Below are positions 7,013 through 15,204 of a stretch of DNA of 64,000 nt, piece after piece. Location of the stretch: assembly GCA_003164095.1 (NCBI GenBank), contig PLRX01000065.1, forward strand, positions 1-64,000, given 5' to 3'. The number at the start of each line of letters is the position of its first letter. The first letter of the stretch is position 1. A model generated the notes under the pieces. It ran no database searches and was not told the origin of the DNA. It saw only the letters and a program-made list of their open reading frames with translations. The translations under genes were made by a program, and so were the position numbers. Source of the stretch: Acidimicrobiaceae bacterium (GTDB lineage: Bacteria > Actinomycetota > Acidimicrobiia > Acidimicrobiales > RAAP-2).

Positions 7013-8680
7013 TCAGCGCTCGGCGATCACCCGGTCGAGCTCGTCGATGTCGTCCGCCGTCAACCTCCGGTAGGCGGCGTCCTTGGCCGGCTGCCACCAC
7101 ACGGGCTCCTCGCAGTGCCACGCCTCGTTGCGCAGTACCCGTTTCACGACCTTCGTGGTCGCCGTCTCCGGGAGCTTGTCGGTCACCCGGACGAAGCGCG
7201 GTGCCCACTTGGTGCCGAGGTCCTCCTCGCCCGACAGGAACGCCTCGAACCCCTCGGGGTCGAACGACCGGCCGTCGTGGAGCAGCAGCGTGGCCATGAC
7301 CTGGTCGCCCACCACCGTGTCGGGCACCGCATAGACCGAGGCGAGCACCACGTCGGGATGACGCTGCAGGATGCCCTCGACGGGTGCCGAGGCGAAGTTC
7401 TCGCCGTCCACCCGGAGCCAGTCGTAGTCGCGGCCGCCGAAGTAGAAGAAATCGTCCTCGTCGCGGTAGCCGAGGTCGCCTGTCCAGTACCACCCGTTCT
7501 TCACCCTGGCCTGTTCGGCCTCGGCGTTCCGCCAGTAGCCCTCGAACCCGGTGGCCCCGGTCTGGCTGACCATCTCGCCGATGGCCTCCTCGGCGTTGAG
7601 CAGCCGACCGTTGGCGTCGAACACCGCACGCGGGCACTCCTCGCCCGTCTCGGTGTCGACGATCATCGTGCCGGGCAGGGCCCGTCCCAGGGCACCGCGC
7701 GGGGTGTCGGGTGTGCGCTGGATGGCGGCGCCACCCTCCGTCGAGCCATAGGCGTCCTGCACCGTGCAGCCGAACCGCTCGGCGAACCGGGCGACGTCCG
7801 CCTCGGCGGCCTCGTTGCCGAAGCAGCGCCGCAGGGTGTTGTCGGCGTCGTCGGGGTGCTCCGGCGTGGCCAGGATGTAGGAGAGGGGCTTGCCCACGTA
7901 GTTGAAGTACGTCACCCCGTACCGCCGGACGTCGACGAGGAACTGGCTGGCGCTGAACCGCTCCCTCAACGCAGCGGTGGCGCCGGCGGCGAGTGCCGGC
8001 GCCCAGCCGGCCATCAGCGCGTTCGAATGGAAGAGCGGCATGGCCATGTAGCAGACGTCGTCCGACGTGAGCTCGTACATCTGGGCGACGATGGCGCCGA
8101 TCCGGGCCAGCCGGCCCTGGCTGCACAGGCAGGCCTTGGGGGCGCCCGAGGTCCCGGAGGTGAAGAGGAGGAGGCCGAGGCTGTCCTCGGTCACCCCCAC
8201 CGCCTCCTGGTCGGGCAGGGGGGCGCCGGCCACGTCGGCGAGCAGCGCCGAGTAGTCCGTGCCACCGTCAGGGTCCCGGTCACCGGTCGGGTCGTCGATG
8301 ACCAGGATGCGCTCGGTGGGCAGCGCCGGTCCGAGGTCGTGGCCGTCCACCAGCCTGCGGTAGTCGGTGGTGGTGACGAGCAGCTGGCACTCGGTGTGGG
8401 ACAGGTCGCGGGCGAGCTCGTCGCCCCGGTGGGTGGGGTTGCCGCCGACGACGACAGCCCCGGCCAGGGCGGCGCCACCCATCCAGAAGATGTACTCCGG
8501 CACGTTGTCGAGGAGGAGTGCGACGTGGAACGGCCCGGGCTGCCGCATCGACAGCAGCAGGGCGGCCCGCTCGGTCTGCGCCCGGACGACCTCGGCGTGG
8601 GTCCAGGTGCGGTCGGAGAAGGCGAGGCCGATGCGGTCGTCGTCCTCCCGGTCGCGAATCAGTTGGTCGATGGTCTGCAA
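7013..8680 (-). CDS. FadD17-like acyl-CoA synthetase
   Basis: A 555-residue adenylate-forming ligase that would activate a carboxylate to its CoA thioester with ATP. Core motifs are present: P-loop LLFTSGTSGAPKA (about 170), YGSTEGG (about 330), YWTGDLGY (about 412) and a C-terminal lysine region LPETATTKVVKR (about 505). The sequence resembles the FadD17 branch of mycobacteria, which is tied to steroid catabolism. The start is TTG at 8680, preceded by GGGGGA at the right distance. It diverges from the monooxygenase gene. The shared region holds a KstR-like site and a second palindrome. The exact substrate is not readable from sequence. Confidence 0.82.
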   Translation of the reverse strand: MQTIDQLIRDREDDDRIGLAFSDRTWTHAEVVRAQTERAALLLSMRQPGPFHVALLLDNVPEYIFWMGGAALAGAVVVGGNPTHRGDELARDLSHTECQLLVTTTDYRRLVDGHDLGPALPTERILVIDDPTGDRDPDGGTDYSALLADVAGAPLPDQEAVGVTEDSLGLLLFTSGTSGAPKACLCSQGRLARIGAIVAQMYELTSDDVCYMAMPLFHSNALMAGWAPALAAGATAALRERFSASQFLVDVRRYGVTYFNYVGKPLSYILATPEHPDDADNTLRRCFGNEAAEADVARFAERFGCTVQDAYGSTEGGAAIQRTPDTPRGALGRALPGTMIVDTETGEECPRAVFDANGRLLNAEEAIGEMVSQTGATGFEGYWRNAEAEQARVKNGWYWTGDLGYRDEDDFFYFGGRDYDWLRVDGENFASAPVEGILQRHPDVVLASVYAVPDTVVGDQVMATLLLHDGRSFDPEGFEAFLSGEEDLGTKWAPRFVRVTDKLPETATTKVVKRVLRNEAWHCEEPVWWQPAKDAAYRRLTADDIDELDRVIAER

Positions 8681-8708
8681 CGGTTCCCCCTGGAAGATCG
8701 GCCGAAAG

Positions 8709-8723
8709 CTGACAGTACGTCAG
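8709..8723. promoter_or_regulatory. Palindrome CTGAC-N5-GTCAG
   Basis: A perfect 5-bp inverted repeat with a 5-bp spacer, 29 bp upstream of the FadD17-like start codon. It has the size of a TetR- or GntR-type operator. Its regulator is unknown. Confidence 0.4.
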
Positions 8724-8766
8724 TTGCGGCTCGTCGGTGCTGCCCCGGTCGCTCCAGGCACAAATC

Positions 8767-8780
8767 TGGAACACGTTGCA
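8767..8780. promoter_or_regulatory. KstR-type operator
   Basis: TGGAACACGTTGCA matches the published KstR consensus TnnAACnnGTTnnA at all eight fixed positions. KstR is a TetR-family repressor of cholesterol-degradation genes in mycobacteria and rhodococci. The site lies between the divergent FadD17-like and monooxygenase genes and could control both. Confidence 0.6.
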
Positions 8781-8843
8781 ATTTAGCAGGTCCCCTGTTA
8801 CCGTTCGCGGGACCAGTCAGCGCTGTCAGGAGGAGCCCCAGTC

Positions 8844-10064
8844 ATGGAGTTCGGAGTCTTCATCAATGGGTACCTTCCTGGGCCCGCGTCCCGGGACACG
8901 GATGCCGAGCACCTGATGCTCGAACGCGAGATCGAGATCGCCATCACCGCCGATCGCTACAACTGGAAGTACGCCTGGTTCGGCGAGCACCACGCACTGA
9001 CCGAGTACTCGCACATGTCGGCGCCCGAGCCCGTGATGGGCTGGGTGGCCGCCCGGACCGAGCGGATCCACATCGGCACGGCCATCAACAGCCTGTCGCC
9101 CCGCAAGGAGCACCCCGTCCGCTACGCCGAGCGGGCCGCCATGATGGACCATCTCACCAACAACCGGTTCGAGTGGGGAACCGGACGCGGCGCGGGCAGC
9201 CACGAGATGGCCAGTTTCAACATCCTGGACAAGAACTCGACCAAGCCGGAGTGGAACGAGGTCGTCCAGGAGGTCCCGCGCATGTGGGAGCAGCGCGACT
9301 ACATGTTCGAGGGTGAGCACTTCACCGTCCCGAGCCCCCACAACATCCTCCCTAAGCCGTACGGCAAGGGGCACCCGCCGATCTGGGTGGCCTGCGGCAA
9401 CCCCGGCACGTTCACGACCGCCGGCGAGATGGGCATCGGTGCCATCGCCTTCAACTTCGAACCGGTGTTCTCCCTCAAGGGACGCATCGACGCCTACAAG
9501 GAGGGCGTGGCGGCGTGCACCGACCCGATCGGCCAGTTCAAGAACGACAACGTGATGATCACCAATTCGGTCATCTGCACGTCGGACCGCAAGCACGCCC
9601 GTGAGATCGCCCTCCGCCAGTGCCGGGGCTACCTGTACTCGATGGTGTGCCTCTACCACGACACGATACCGAAGCCGGACTACGCGCCGACGTGGCCGGA
9701 GACGATCTCCGGCGTGGGTGACGAGGAGAGCCTCGACCGCCTGATCGAGGGTGGCTGGCTGCTGTGCGGCGAGCCCGACGAGGTCGCCGAGCAGCTGTCC
9801 CGCTACCAGGAGGTCGGTGCCGACCAGCTGGTCTTCGGCATCCCCTCGGACTCCGTGGCGCACGAGGAGGTCCTCGAGATGCTCGAGGTCTTCGGCACCA
9901 AGGTGATCCCGCAGTTCGACAAGGACCCGGTCCACTCCACCACCCGGTACCGGGCGACGGCCAAGCCGAAGTTCCCCGAGTTCGCGTACCCGGTGCCGGA
10001 CATCGAGGTACCGGCACTGCCGACCAACGCGCTGATCGGGCTGGACGGCACGCGCCACTTCTGA
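8844..10064 (+). CDS. Luciferase-like flavin/F420-dependent oxidoreductase
   Basis: A 406-residue member of the bacterial luciferase superfamily (TIM barrel). The opening MEFGVFINGYLPG, the FGEHHALTEY segment near residue 48 and GTAINSLSPRKEHPVRYAE near 82 are typical of LLM-class enzymes. These oxidise a substrate with O2 using reduced FMN, or use F420; sequence alone does not decide, but cofC elsewhere in the window shows F420 is made. AGGAGG at 8828-8833 fixes the ATG. A KstR-like operator sits 63 bp upstream. The mycobacterial KstR regulon also contains an LLM oxidoreductase, so a steroid-side role is a reasonable inference. Confidence 0.82.
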   Translation: MEFGVFINGYLPGPASRDTDAEHLMLEREIEIAITADRYNWKYAWFGEHHALTEYSHMSAPEPVMGWVAARTERIHIGTAINSLSPRKEHPVRYAERAAMMDHLTNNRFEWGTGRGAGSHEMASFNILDKNSTKPEWNEVVQEVPRMWEQRDYMFEGEHFTVPSPHNILPKPYGKGHPPIWVACGNPGTFTTAGEMGIGAIAFNFEPVFSLKGRIDAYKEGVAACTDPIGQFKNDNVMITNSVICTSDRKHAREIALRQCRGYLYSMVCLYHDTIPKPDYAPTWPETISGVGDEESLDRLIEGGWLLCGEPDEVAEQLSRYQEVGADQLVFGIPSDSVAHEEVLEMLEVFGTKVIPQFDKDPVHSTTRYRATAKPKFPEFAYPVPDIEVPALPTNALIGLDGTRHF

Positions 10065-10146
10065 GGTGCCTCCCGACGTCCGGGTACGTGACGGGCACCA
10101 GGGCGGTCTCCATCGGCACGCGAACTGCGGGCCGGTGCCAGGCGGG

Positions 10147-10779
10147 TCAGACCCCGGTCGTGCCCCAGGCTGCCAGCAGCTCGTCCGTCGTGGTCAGCGT
10201 GGCGATGAGGGGGAACGTATTGTCGAGCACGGCATCCGCGTAGTCCGCGGGGATCCCGGCCACGGTGTCACGGGGCACGACGACCTGGTAGCCGAGGTTG
10301 CAGGCCTCGATGGCCAGGCCGAGGACGCCCAGGTTGACCGACACGCCGGTGGCGACCACCGTCTCCACCCCGAGGCTGCGCAGCCAGGTGTCGAGTGACG
10401 TCCCGCTGAAGGGGGACACGCCGTGCAGACGGGAGCAGACCAGGTCCGAGGGTTCGGGCCCGAGGCCGTCGCATAGCTCGGTCGGAGGCGTGCCCACCAG
10501 GAGGTGGTCGGGGTTGCGCACCATTGCGGCGATGAGCTGGCAGTTGACCGTCGAGCCGGCCCGATCGGCCCGGAACTCGGCGGTGCAGTGGATGACGGGC
10601 ACCCCGAGCGAGCGGGCGGCACGAAGGACCCGCGCGGTGTTCGGCACCACCCCCGCACAATCGGCCGCCTCGGCCAACTGCGGGAAGGCGGTCAGGTCAC
10701 CGACCACCCCCCGCTGGATCTCCATGGTGAGGACCGCGGACCGCGACGGGGCGGCCACGCCGGCCAGGTCGACAGGCAC
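10147..10779 (-). CDS. Isochorismatase-fold protein lacking the catalytic cysteine
   Basis: A 210-residue member of the isochorismatase/cysteine-hydrolase superfamily. The fold is clear: first strand AVLTMEIQRG, the SPFSGTSLDTWLRSLGVETV segment and the final TGVSVNLGVLGLAIEACNLG helix. The usual Asp in the first strand is Glu (TMEIQ). The Cys of the usual TGVATDVCV is Gly (TGVSVNLGV). No lysine is found four residues before SPF. A Cys-based amidase reaction is thus unlikely; vinyl-ether hydrolysis as in true isochorismatases, or a non-catalytic role, remain open. The start is GTG 10779, 15 bp after the FadD19-like stop, so the two are probably one operon. Confidence 0.72.
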   Translation of the reverse strand: MPVDLAGVAAPSRSAVLTMEIQRGVVGDLTAFPQLAEAADCAGVVPNTARVLRAARSLGVPVIHCTAEFRADRAGSTVNCQLIAAMVRNPDHLLVGTPPTELCDGLGPEPSDLVCSRLHGVSPFSGTSLDTWLRSLGVETVVATGVSVNLGVLGLAIEACNLGYQVVVPRDTVAGIPADYADAVLDNTFPLIATLTTTDELLAAWGTTGV

Positions 10780-10794
10780 GTCGGCGACCCGTGC

Positions 10795-12441
10795 TCAGGA
10801 GCCGGCTGCCGTGCGGTCCCCGCCGGCATCGGACTCCTCGGGGGCCTCGATCACGACGTCTGCCGCCCAGCGGTAGTCGGGCTTCCCACTCGGCGAGCGC
10901 TCGATGGTCTCGACCACGTGCAGCTGGCGGGGCACCTTGTACCCGGCGATGTGGCCGCGGCAGTGGACCTGGATCTCGTCGAGCGTGGGGACCCGCTCGC
11001 CCCGGGGCTGGACGATGGCGGCCACCCGTTGGCCCCACCGCTCGTCGGGGGCACCGACCACGATGGCGTCGAGCACGTCCGGGTGTGACCGCACGGCCGA
11101 CTCCACCTCCTCGGGAAAGATCTTCTCGCCGCCCGAGTTGATCGAGACGGAGCCACGACCGAGCAGGGTGATGGTGCCGTTCTCCTCGATGGTGGCGAAG
11201 TCGCCGGGCATCGTGAACCGGGTGCCGTCGACGGTGATGAAGACCTCGGCCGTCTTGACCGGGTCGTTGTAGTAGCCGACGGGGATGTCGCCCGACCGGG
11301 CGATCTTGCCGATGACACCCGAGCCGGGCACCACGGGCTTGAGGTCGTCGTCGAACACCACGGTGTCGCCCAGGACGCGGACGGTCGGGCCGCTCTTCAT
11401 GGCCGTCTCGCCCTTGGTCATGGTTGCCATGCCGTTGTTGCCCGACTCCGAGGATCCGATGGCGTCCACGATGACGAGGTTCGGGAAGTGCCGGAAGAAC
11501 TCGTCCTTGACCGGCGCCGAGAAGAGGGCCGCCGACGACGTGACGGCCAACAGGGAGGAGAGGTCGTAGTCCGCACCAGGCTCGTCGAGGGCCTCGATGA
11601 GCGGCTTGCCCATTGCGTCCCCGGTGATCATCACGGAGTTGGCCTTTTCCGACTCGACCAGGCGCCATACGTCGTGCGGGTCGAACTTCGGTACCAGTAC
11701 CGTCCGGTTGCCCACGAAGCTCTGGCCCATGATGCACCACTGGGTGGCGCCGTGCATCAGGGGGGCGATGGGGAGCAGTGTCAGCTGGCCACCCCGTCCC
11801 TTCTCCACCATCTCCTCGGCTGCCTGCACGCGGGTGTTGGTGGTCGGGTCGACTCCACCGCCGAGGGCGTAGAAGACGTCCTCGTGGCGCCACACGACAC
11901 CCTTCGGCATCCCCGTGGTGCCGCCGGTGTAGAGGATGTAGTAATCGTCACCCGACCGGGGGGCGAAGTCGCGCTCGGGGGAGCCCTGGGCCATGGCGTC
12001 CTCGTAAGGGACGGTGCCCTCGCCGAGGGGTACGCCCGAGTCGTCGTCGATGCCGATCACGAGCTTCAGGTCGGGCAGGTCGGGTAGCAGTGCCGTCACG
12101 TGGGGGGAGTACTCGGCCTGGTGCACCAGGGCGACGAGGTCCGCGTTCTTGAACAGGTAGCGGAGCTCTTCTTCGACGTAGCGGTAGTTGATGTTGATCC
12201 AGATGGCCCGGAGCTTGAAGACGGCCCAGGCGGTCTCGACCCACTCGACGCTGTTGAGGGCGTAGATGCCGACGTGGTCGCCCGGTCCGACGCCGTGTGC
12301 GGCCAGGTAGTGGGCCAGTCGGTTGGCCCGCTCCTCCATCTGGGCGTAGGTCCGGCGCTTGCCGGCGGCCACCAGGTACTCCCGGTCCCCGTAGGCATCC
12401 ACGGAGGCCTCGAACATGTCGGCGAGGTTGAAGGTGCTCAT
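10795..12441 (-). CDS. FadD19-like acyl-CoA synthetase
   Basis: A 548-residue adenylate-forming ligase. Motifs: P-loop ILYTGGTTGMPKGVVW (about 175-190), SSESG (about 345), TMPGDFA (about 435) and SPSGKPDYRW near residue 530 with the catalytic Lys. The RHEDVFYALGGG and YTGGTTGMPKGV context is that of the FadD19 group, which loads the C24/C26 carboxylate of sterol side chains onto CoA in mycobacteria; substrate assignment here is inference. The ATG at 12441 has no Shine-Dalgarno. A TACTAT box lies 7 nt upstream, so the transcript should be leaderless, and a KstR-like palindrome overlaps that box. The isochorismatase-fold gene follows 15 bp downstream. Confidence 0.85.
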   Translation of the reverse strand: MSTFNLADMFEASVDAYGDREYLVAAGKRRTYAQMEERANRLAHYLAAHGVGPGDHVGIYALNSVEWVETAWAVFKLRAIWININYRYVEEELRYLFKNADLVALVHQAEYSPHVTALLPDLPDLKLVIGIDDDSGVPLGEGTVPYEDAMAQGSPERDFAPRSGDDYYILYTGGTTGMPKGVVWRHEDVFYALGGGVDPTTNTRVQAAEEMVEKGRGGQLTLLPIAPLMHGATQWCIMGQSFVGNRTVLVPKFDPHDVWRLVESEKANSVMITGDAMGKPLIEALDEPGADYDLSSLLAVTSSAALFSAPVKDEFFRHFPNLVIVDAIGSSESGNNGMATMTKGETAMKSGPTVRVLGDTVVFDDDLKPVVPGSGVIGKIARSGDIPVGYYNDPVKTAEVFITVDGTRFTMPGDFATIEENGTITLLGRGSVSINSGGEKIFPEEVESAVRSHPDVLDAIVVGAPDERWGQRVAAIVQPRGERVPTLDEIQVHCRGHIAGYKVPRQLHVVETIERSPSGKPDYRWAADVVIEAPEESDAGGDRTAAGS

Positions 12442-12448
12442 CGCGCAG

Positions 12449-12454
12449 ATAGTA
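12449..12454 (-). promoter_or_regulatory. -10 box TACTAT, leaderless promoter
   Basis: On the minus strand TACTAT is followed by 7 nt and the ATG at 12441. Transcription would begin at the A of the start codon. Confidence 0.55.
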
Positions 12455-12466
12455 GAACAGGTTTCT
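12453..12466. promoter_or_regulatory. KstR-like operator over the -10 box
   Basis: TAGAACAGGTTTCT fits TnnAACnnGTTnnA at seven of eight fixed positions (the last base is T). It overlaps the -10 box by two bases, so a bound repressor would block RNA polymerase directly. Confidence 0.45.
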
Positions 12467-12581
12467 GTCCCGGCGACGGGTGGTTTGCCGACGGCGGGTC
12501 TCGAGCGGCACCGGCAACGCTTGAACTGCGGATTCCCGCGGGTCAGCTGCTGCCAGCCCCGGGGAACGCGGTCAGCCGAAC

Positions 12582-14588
12582 CTAGGCCTGGAGGTCCGAG
12601 CCGGGACGCTGCACCGAGCTGCGCAGCTCGGCCGGGTGCTGCAGGTCGGCCAGGCTCTCCCGCACCGAACGCACGACGCCGTCCTCGTCGAGGCCGAGTC
12701 GGGCCAGGATCCGGTCGGGCCGGCCCTGGGCCAGGTACGCACGCGGCACGCCGCGGTGGACGATCGGCGGGCAAGCGCCGATCGGCAGCGAGGCCTTCAG
12801 GGCATCACCCAGGAACATGCCCGCGCCACCCTGGCGCACCCCGTCCTCCAGCGTGAGGACCAGCGCGTGACGCCCGGCGTCGATCAGCATGGCGGGGTCG
12901 GGGTGGGAGACCACCCGTGGGTCCCACACCGTCACGTCGATGCCCTCGGCGTCGAGCCGTTCGGCCGCGGCCATGGCGGCACCCAGCATCTTGCCGACCG
13001 CCAGGATGCAGACCGACCCGTCGCCCTGGCGCACCAGGCGGGCCTCGAGGCCCGTCCCCACGGCGCCCGGGCCGACCGGCGGCGCCGGCGTCTTCGGGAA
13101 GCGGATGACAGCCGGCCCGTCGAGGGTGAGGGCGGTGGCCAGCATGGCCTCGACCTCGGGTGCCGACGAGGGGGCGAACACGGTCATGCCCGGGATCGAG
13201 AGGCAGAGCGCCATGTCGAGCACGCCGTGGTGACTGGGGCCGTCGTCGCCCGTGATGCCGGCACGGTCGAGGACCAGCACGACGGGCAACTTGTGGAGCC
13301 CGACGTCGAGGTTGGCCTGGTCGAAGGCGCGGGAGAAGAACGTCGAGTAGACCGCGACGACGGGCCGCAGGCCGGCCATCGCCATGCCGGCCGCAGACGT
13401 CACCGCGTGCTGCTCGGCGATGCCGACGTCGATGAACCGTTCGGGAAACCGGGCTTCGAACGGGAGGAGGCCCGTGGGGCCGGGCATGGCCGCGGTGATG
13501 GCGACGACCCGGGGGTCGGCCTCGGCGTGGAGCAGCAAGGCCCGCGTGAAGGCATGGGTGTAGGTGGTGACCGGCGCCCCTGCGGCGATGTCCGAGCCGC
13601 CGATCGACAGTGACGCGTTCTGGAGGGCAGGTGTGGTGGAGGTCGTCGCAGCGTCCGGGCCGCCGAGGACGGGGCGCTCGGGCGCCTTCACCTTGACGTC
13701 GTGCAGCCGCTGGACGTCGTCCTCCTCGGCCGGTGCGTAGCCACGCCCCTTCTGCGTGAGCACGTGGACCACGATCGGGCCCTCCCACTCGGCTGCATTG
13801 GCCAGGGCCTGCTCGACGCCTGCGATGTCATGTCCGTCGATCGGGCCGACGTAGCGGATGCCAAGGGCCTCGAAGAAGGTGTGGGGCGTGACCACCTCGC
13901 GCAGGGCGCTGGTGAGGCCGTGGATGCCCGAATAGGCGAGCTCACCCACGCCGGGCAGCTCGCGGAGCAGGTGGCGGAGGCGCTGGCGGGCCTGGACGTA
14001 GGCCGGACTCAGGCGCAGGTGGGTGAGGCTGAGGGAGAGCTGGGAGACGGTCGGCGCATAGGAGCGACCGTTGTCGTTGAGGACGATGACGACCCGCTTG
14101 CCGGAGTGTCCGAGGTTGTTGAGCGCCTCGTAGGCCATGCCCCCGGTGAGCGCCCCGTCGCCGATGACGGCCACGACCCGCCGGTCCTTGCCCTGCAGCT
14201 CGAAGGCGGTGGCCATGCCGTGGGCGTAGCTGAGGATCGTCGAGGCGTGGCTGTTCTCGACCCAGTCGTGCTCGGACTCGGTGCGGTTCGGATAGCCCGA
14301 GAGACCGTCCTCCTGACGGAGGTGGGTGAAGGCGTCGCGCCGGCCGGTCACGAGCTTGTGGACGTAGGCCTGGTGGCCGGTGTCCCATAGGAGCAGGTCA
14401 CGGGGGGAGTCGAACGTGCGGTGCAGGGCGAGGGTCAGCTCGACGACACCGAGGTTGGAGCCGAGGTGGCCACCCGTGTGGGTGACGGCGTCCACGATGA
14501 ATTCACGGATCTCCTGGGAGAGCACGTCGAGTTCGTCGGGGGTCAGTGCCCGGAGGTCCGCCGGACTGTCGATGTGTTCGAGGATCAT
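12582..14588 (-). CDS. dxs: 1-Deoxy-D-xylulose-5-phosphate synthase
   Basis: A 668-residue thiamine-diphosphate enzyme that condenses pyruvate and glyceraldehyde 3-phosphate, the first step of the MEP isoprenoid pathway. Visible parts: the N-terminal GHLGSNLGVVELTLALH with the family His (about 42), the ThDP site GDGALTGGMAYEALNN (about 140-155) with NDNGRSYAP, and the pyrimidine domain with GIAEQHAVT (about 385) and DRAGITGDDGPSHHG (about 435). Length and order are normal. A TAGCCT box lies 22 nt before the ATG with GAAGG in the leader. No other MEP gene is nearby. Confidence 0.95.
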   Translation of the reverse strand: MILEHIDSPADLRALTPDELDVLSQEIREFIVDAVTHTGGHLGSNLGVVELTLALHRTFDSPRDLLLWDTGHQAYVHKLVTGRRDAFTHLRQEDGLSGYPNRTESEHDWVENSHASTILSYAHGMATAFELQGKDRRVVAVIGDGALTGGMAYEALNNLGHSGKRVVIVLNDNGRSYAPTVSQLSLSLTHLRLSPAYVQARQRLRHLLRELPGVGELAYSGIHGLTSALREVVTPHTFFEALGIRYVGPIDGHDIAGVEQALANAAEWEGPIVVHVLTQKGRGYAPAEEDDVQRLHDVKVKAPERPVLGGPDAATTSTTPALQNASLSIGGSDIAAGAPVTTYTHAFTRALLLHAEADPRVVAITAAMPGPTGLLPFEARFPERFIDVGIAEQHAVTSAAGMAMAGLRPVVAVYSTFFSRAFDQANLDVGLHKLPVVLVLDRAGITGDDGPSHHGVLDMALCLSIPGMTVFAPSSAPEVEAMLATALTLDGPAVIRFPKTPAPPVGPGAVGTGLEARLVRQGDGSVCILAVGKMLGAAMAAAERLDAEGIDVTVWDPRVVSHPDPAMLIDAGRHALVLTLEDGVRQGGAGMFLGDALKASLPIGACPPIVHRGVPRAYLAQGRPDRILARLGLDEDGVVRSVRESLADLQHPAELRSSVQRPGSDLQA

Positions 14589-14757
14589 GTTGGGAGTTGC
14601 CTTCGTGCTCAGGCTACCAGCGCCGTCGGTGTGGCAAGGTCCCAGGTCGGGCGCCTATGAGCCACCTGGGGATGGCCTCACGATGCCCCGCGGGCGCCGG
14701 TTCGAACATCCTGGTCACCCCAGCGCGGACGGCCCGACCAGCCGTCCGGCGGCTCTG

Positions 14758-15135
14758 TCAGCGGACGTTGCCGAGGAAGGTCGCTCGGTCCACGACCACG
14801 CGGACGAGCTTGCCGGCCCCGACGAGCCCGCCGTTTTCGGACACCGAGAGGGTGAAGACCAGTCGGCGGCCCTCGATGCGGTCGAGGGTGGCCTCCGCCC
14901 AGACCTTGCGGCCGACGCCGACGGGCACGAGGTGGTCGAACTGGACCCGCTTGGCCACCGACGTCCCGCCCTCGGGGAGGTGACCGTCGATGGCCTGACA
15001 GCTGGCCTCCTCGCACAGGGCGACCAGCCGTGGGGTGGCGAGCACGGGCACGGTGCCCGACCGGAAGGCCTCGGCGGTGTCCGCCTCGGTCACCTCGAGC
15101 TCGATACGGGCGGACAGACCGGTGCGGGGGGCCAC
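14758..15135 (-). CDS. FlK-like hot-dog thioesterase
   Basis: A 125-residue single hot-dog-fold protein. The stretch TPRLVALCEEASCQAI with the conserved Glu, then VAKRVQFDHLVPVGVGRKV and VSENGGLVGAGKLVRVVV, match the fluoroacetyl-CoA thioesterase-like group of small acyl-CoA thioesterases. The GTG at 15135 is chosen because TATCGT lies 6 nt upstream with no Shine-Dalgarno; an open frame continues further up but is shared with the opposite tldD gene. The physiological substrate is unknown. It diverges from tldD and lies 169 bp beyond the dxs start. Confidence 0.72.
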   Translation of the reverse strand: MAPRTGLSARIELEVTEADTAEAFRSGTVPVLATPRLVALCEEASCQAIDGHLPEGGTSVAKRVQFDHLVPVGVGRKVWAEATLDRIEGRRLVFTLSVSENGGLVGAGKLVRVVVDRATFLGNVR

Positions 15136-15141
15136 ACCGGT

Positions 15142-15147
15142 ACGATA
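15142..15147 (-). promoter_or_regulatory. -10 box TATCGT, leaderless promoter
   Basis: On the minus strand TATCGT, then 6 nt, then the GTG at 15135 of the thioesterase gene. No Shine-Dalgarno is present. Confidence 0.5.
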
Positions 15148-15204
15148 CGCGACGGATACTGACGTCGGCCAACGGGCGCCGGGCAGTGGAGCGAGGAGGC
15201 CGTT

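Noticed and set aside
6632-9316. A plus-strand open frame of nearly 900 codons
   Set aside because: It lies opposite the FadD17-like gene and across the propeller 3' end. The protein is Arg/Gly/Pro/Val-rich nonsense of the kind GC-rich third positions create. Similar long mirror frames at 282-1712, 34080-37094, 52530-55781, 59288-61399 and 61090-63441 were dropped for the same reason.
14690-14730. A tRNA-like T-loop, GGTTCGAAC followed by TCACCCCA
   Set aside because: The five bases on either side do not pair as a T-stem, and no matching acceptor arm or anticodon arm lies at the right distance on either strand.
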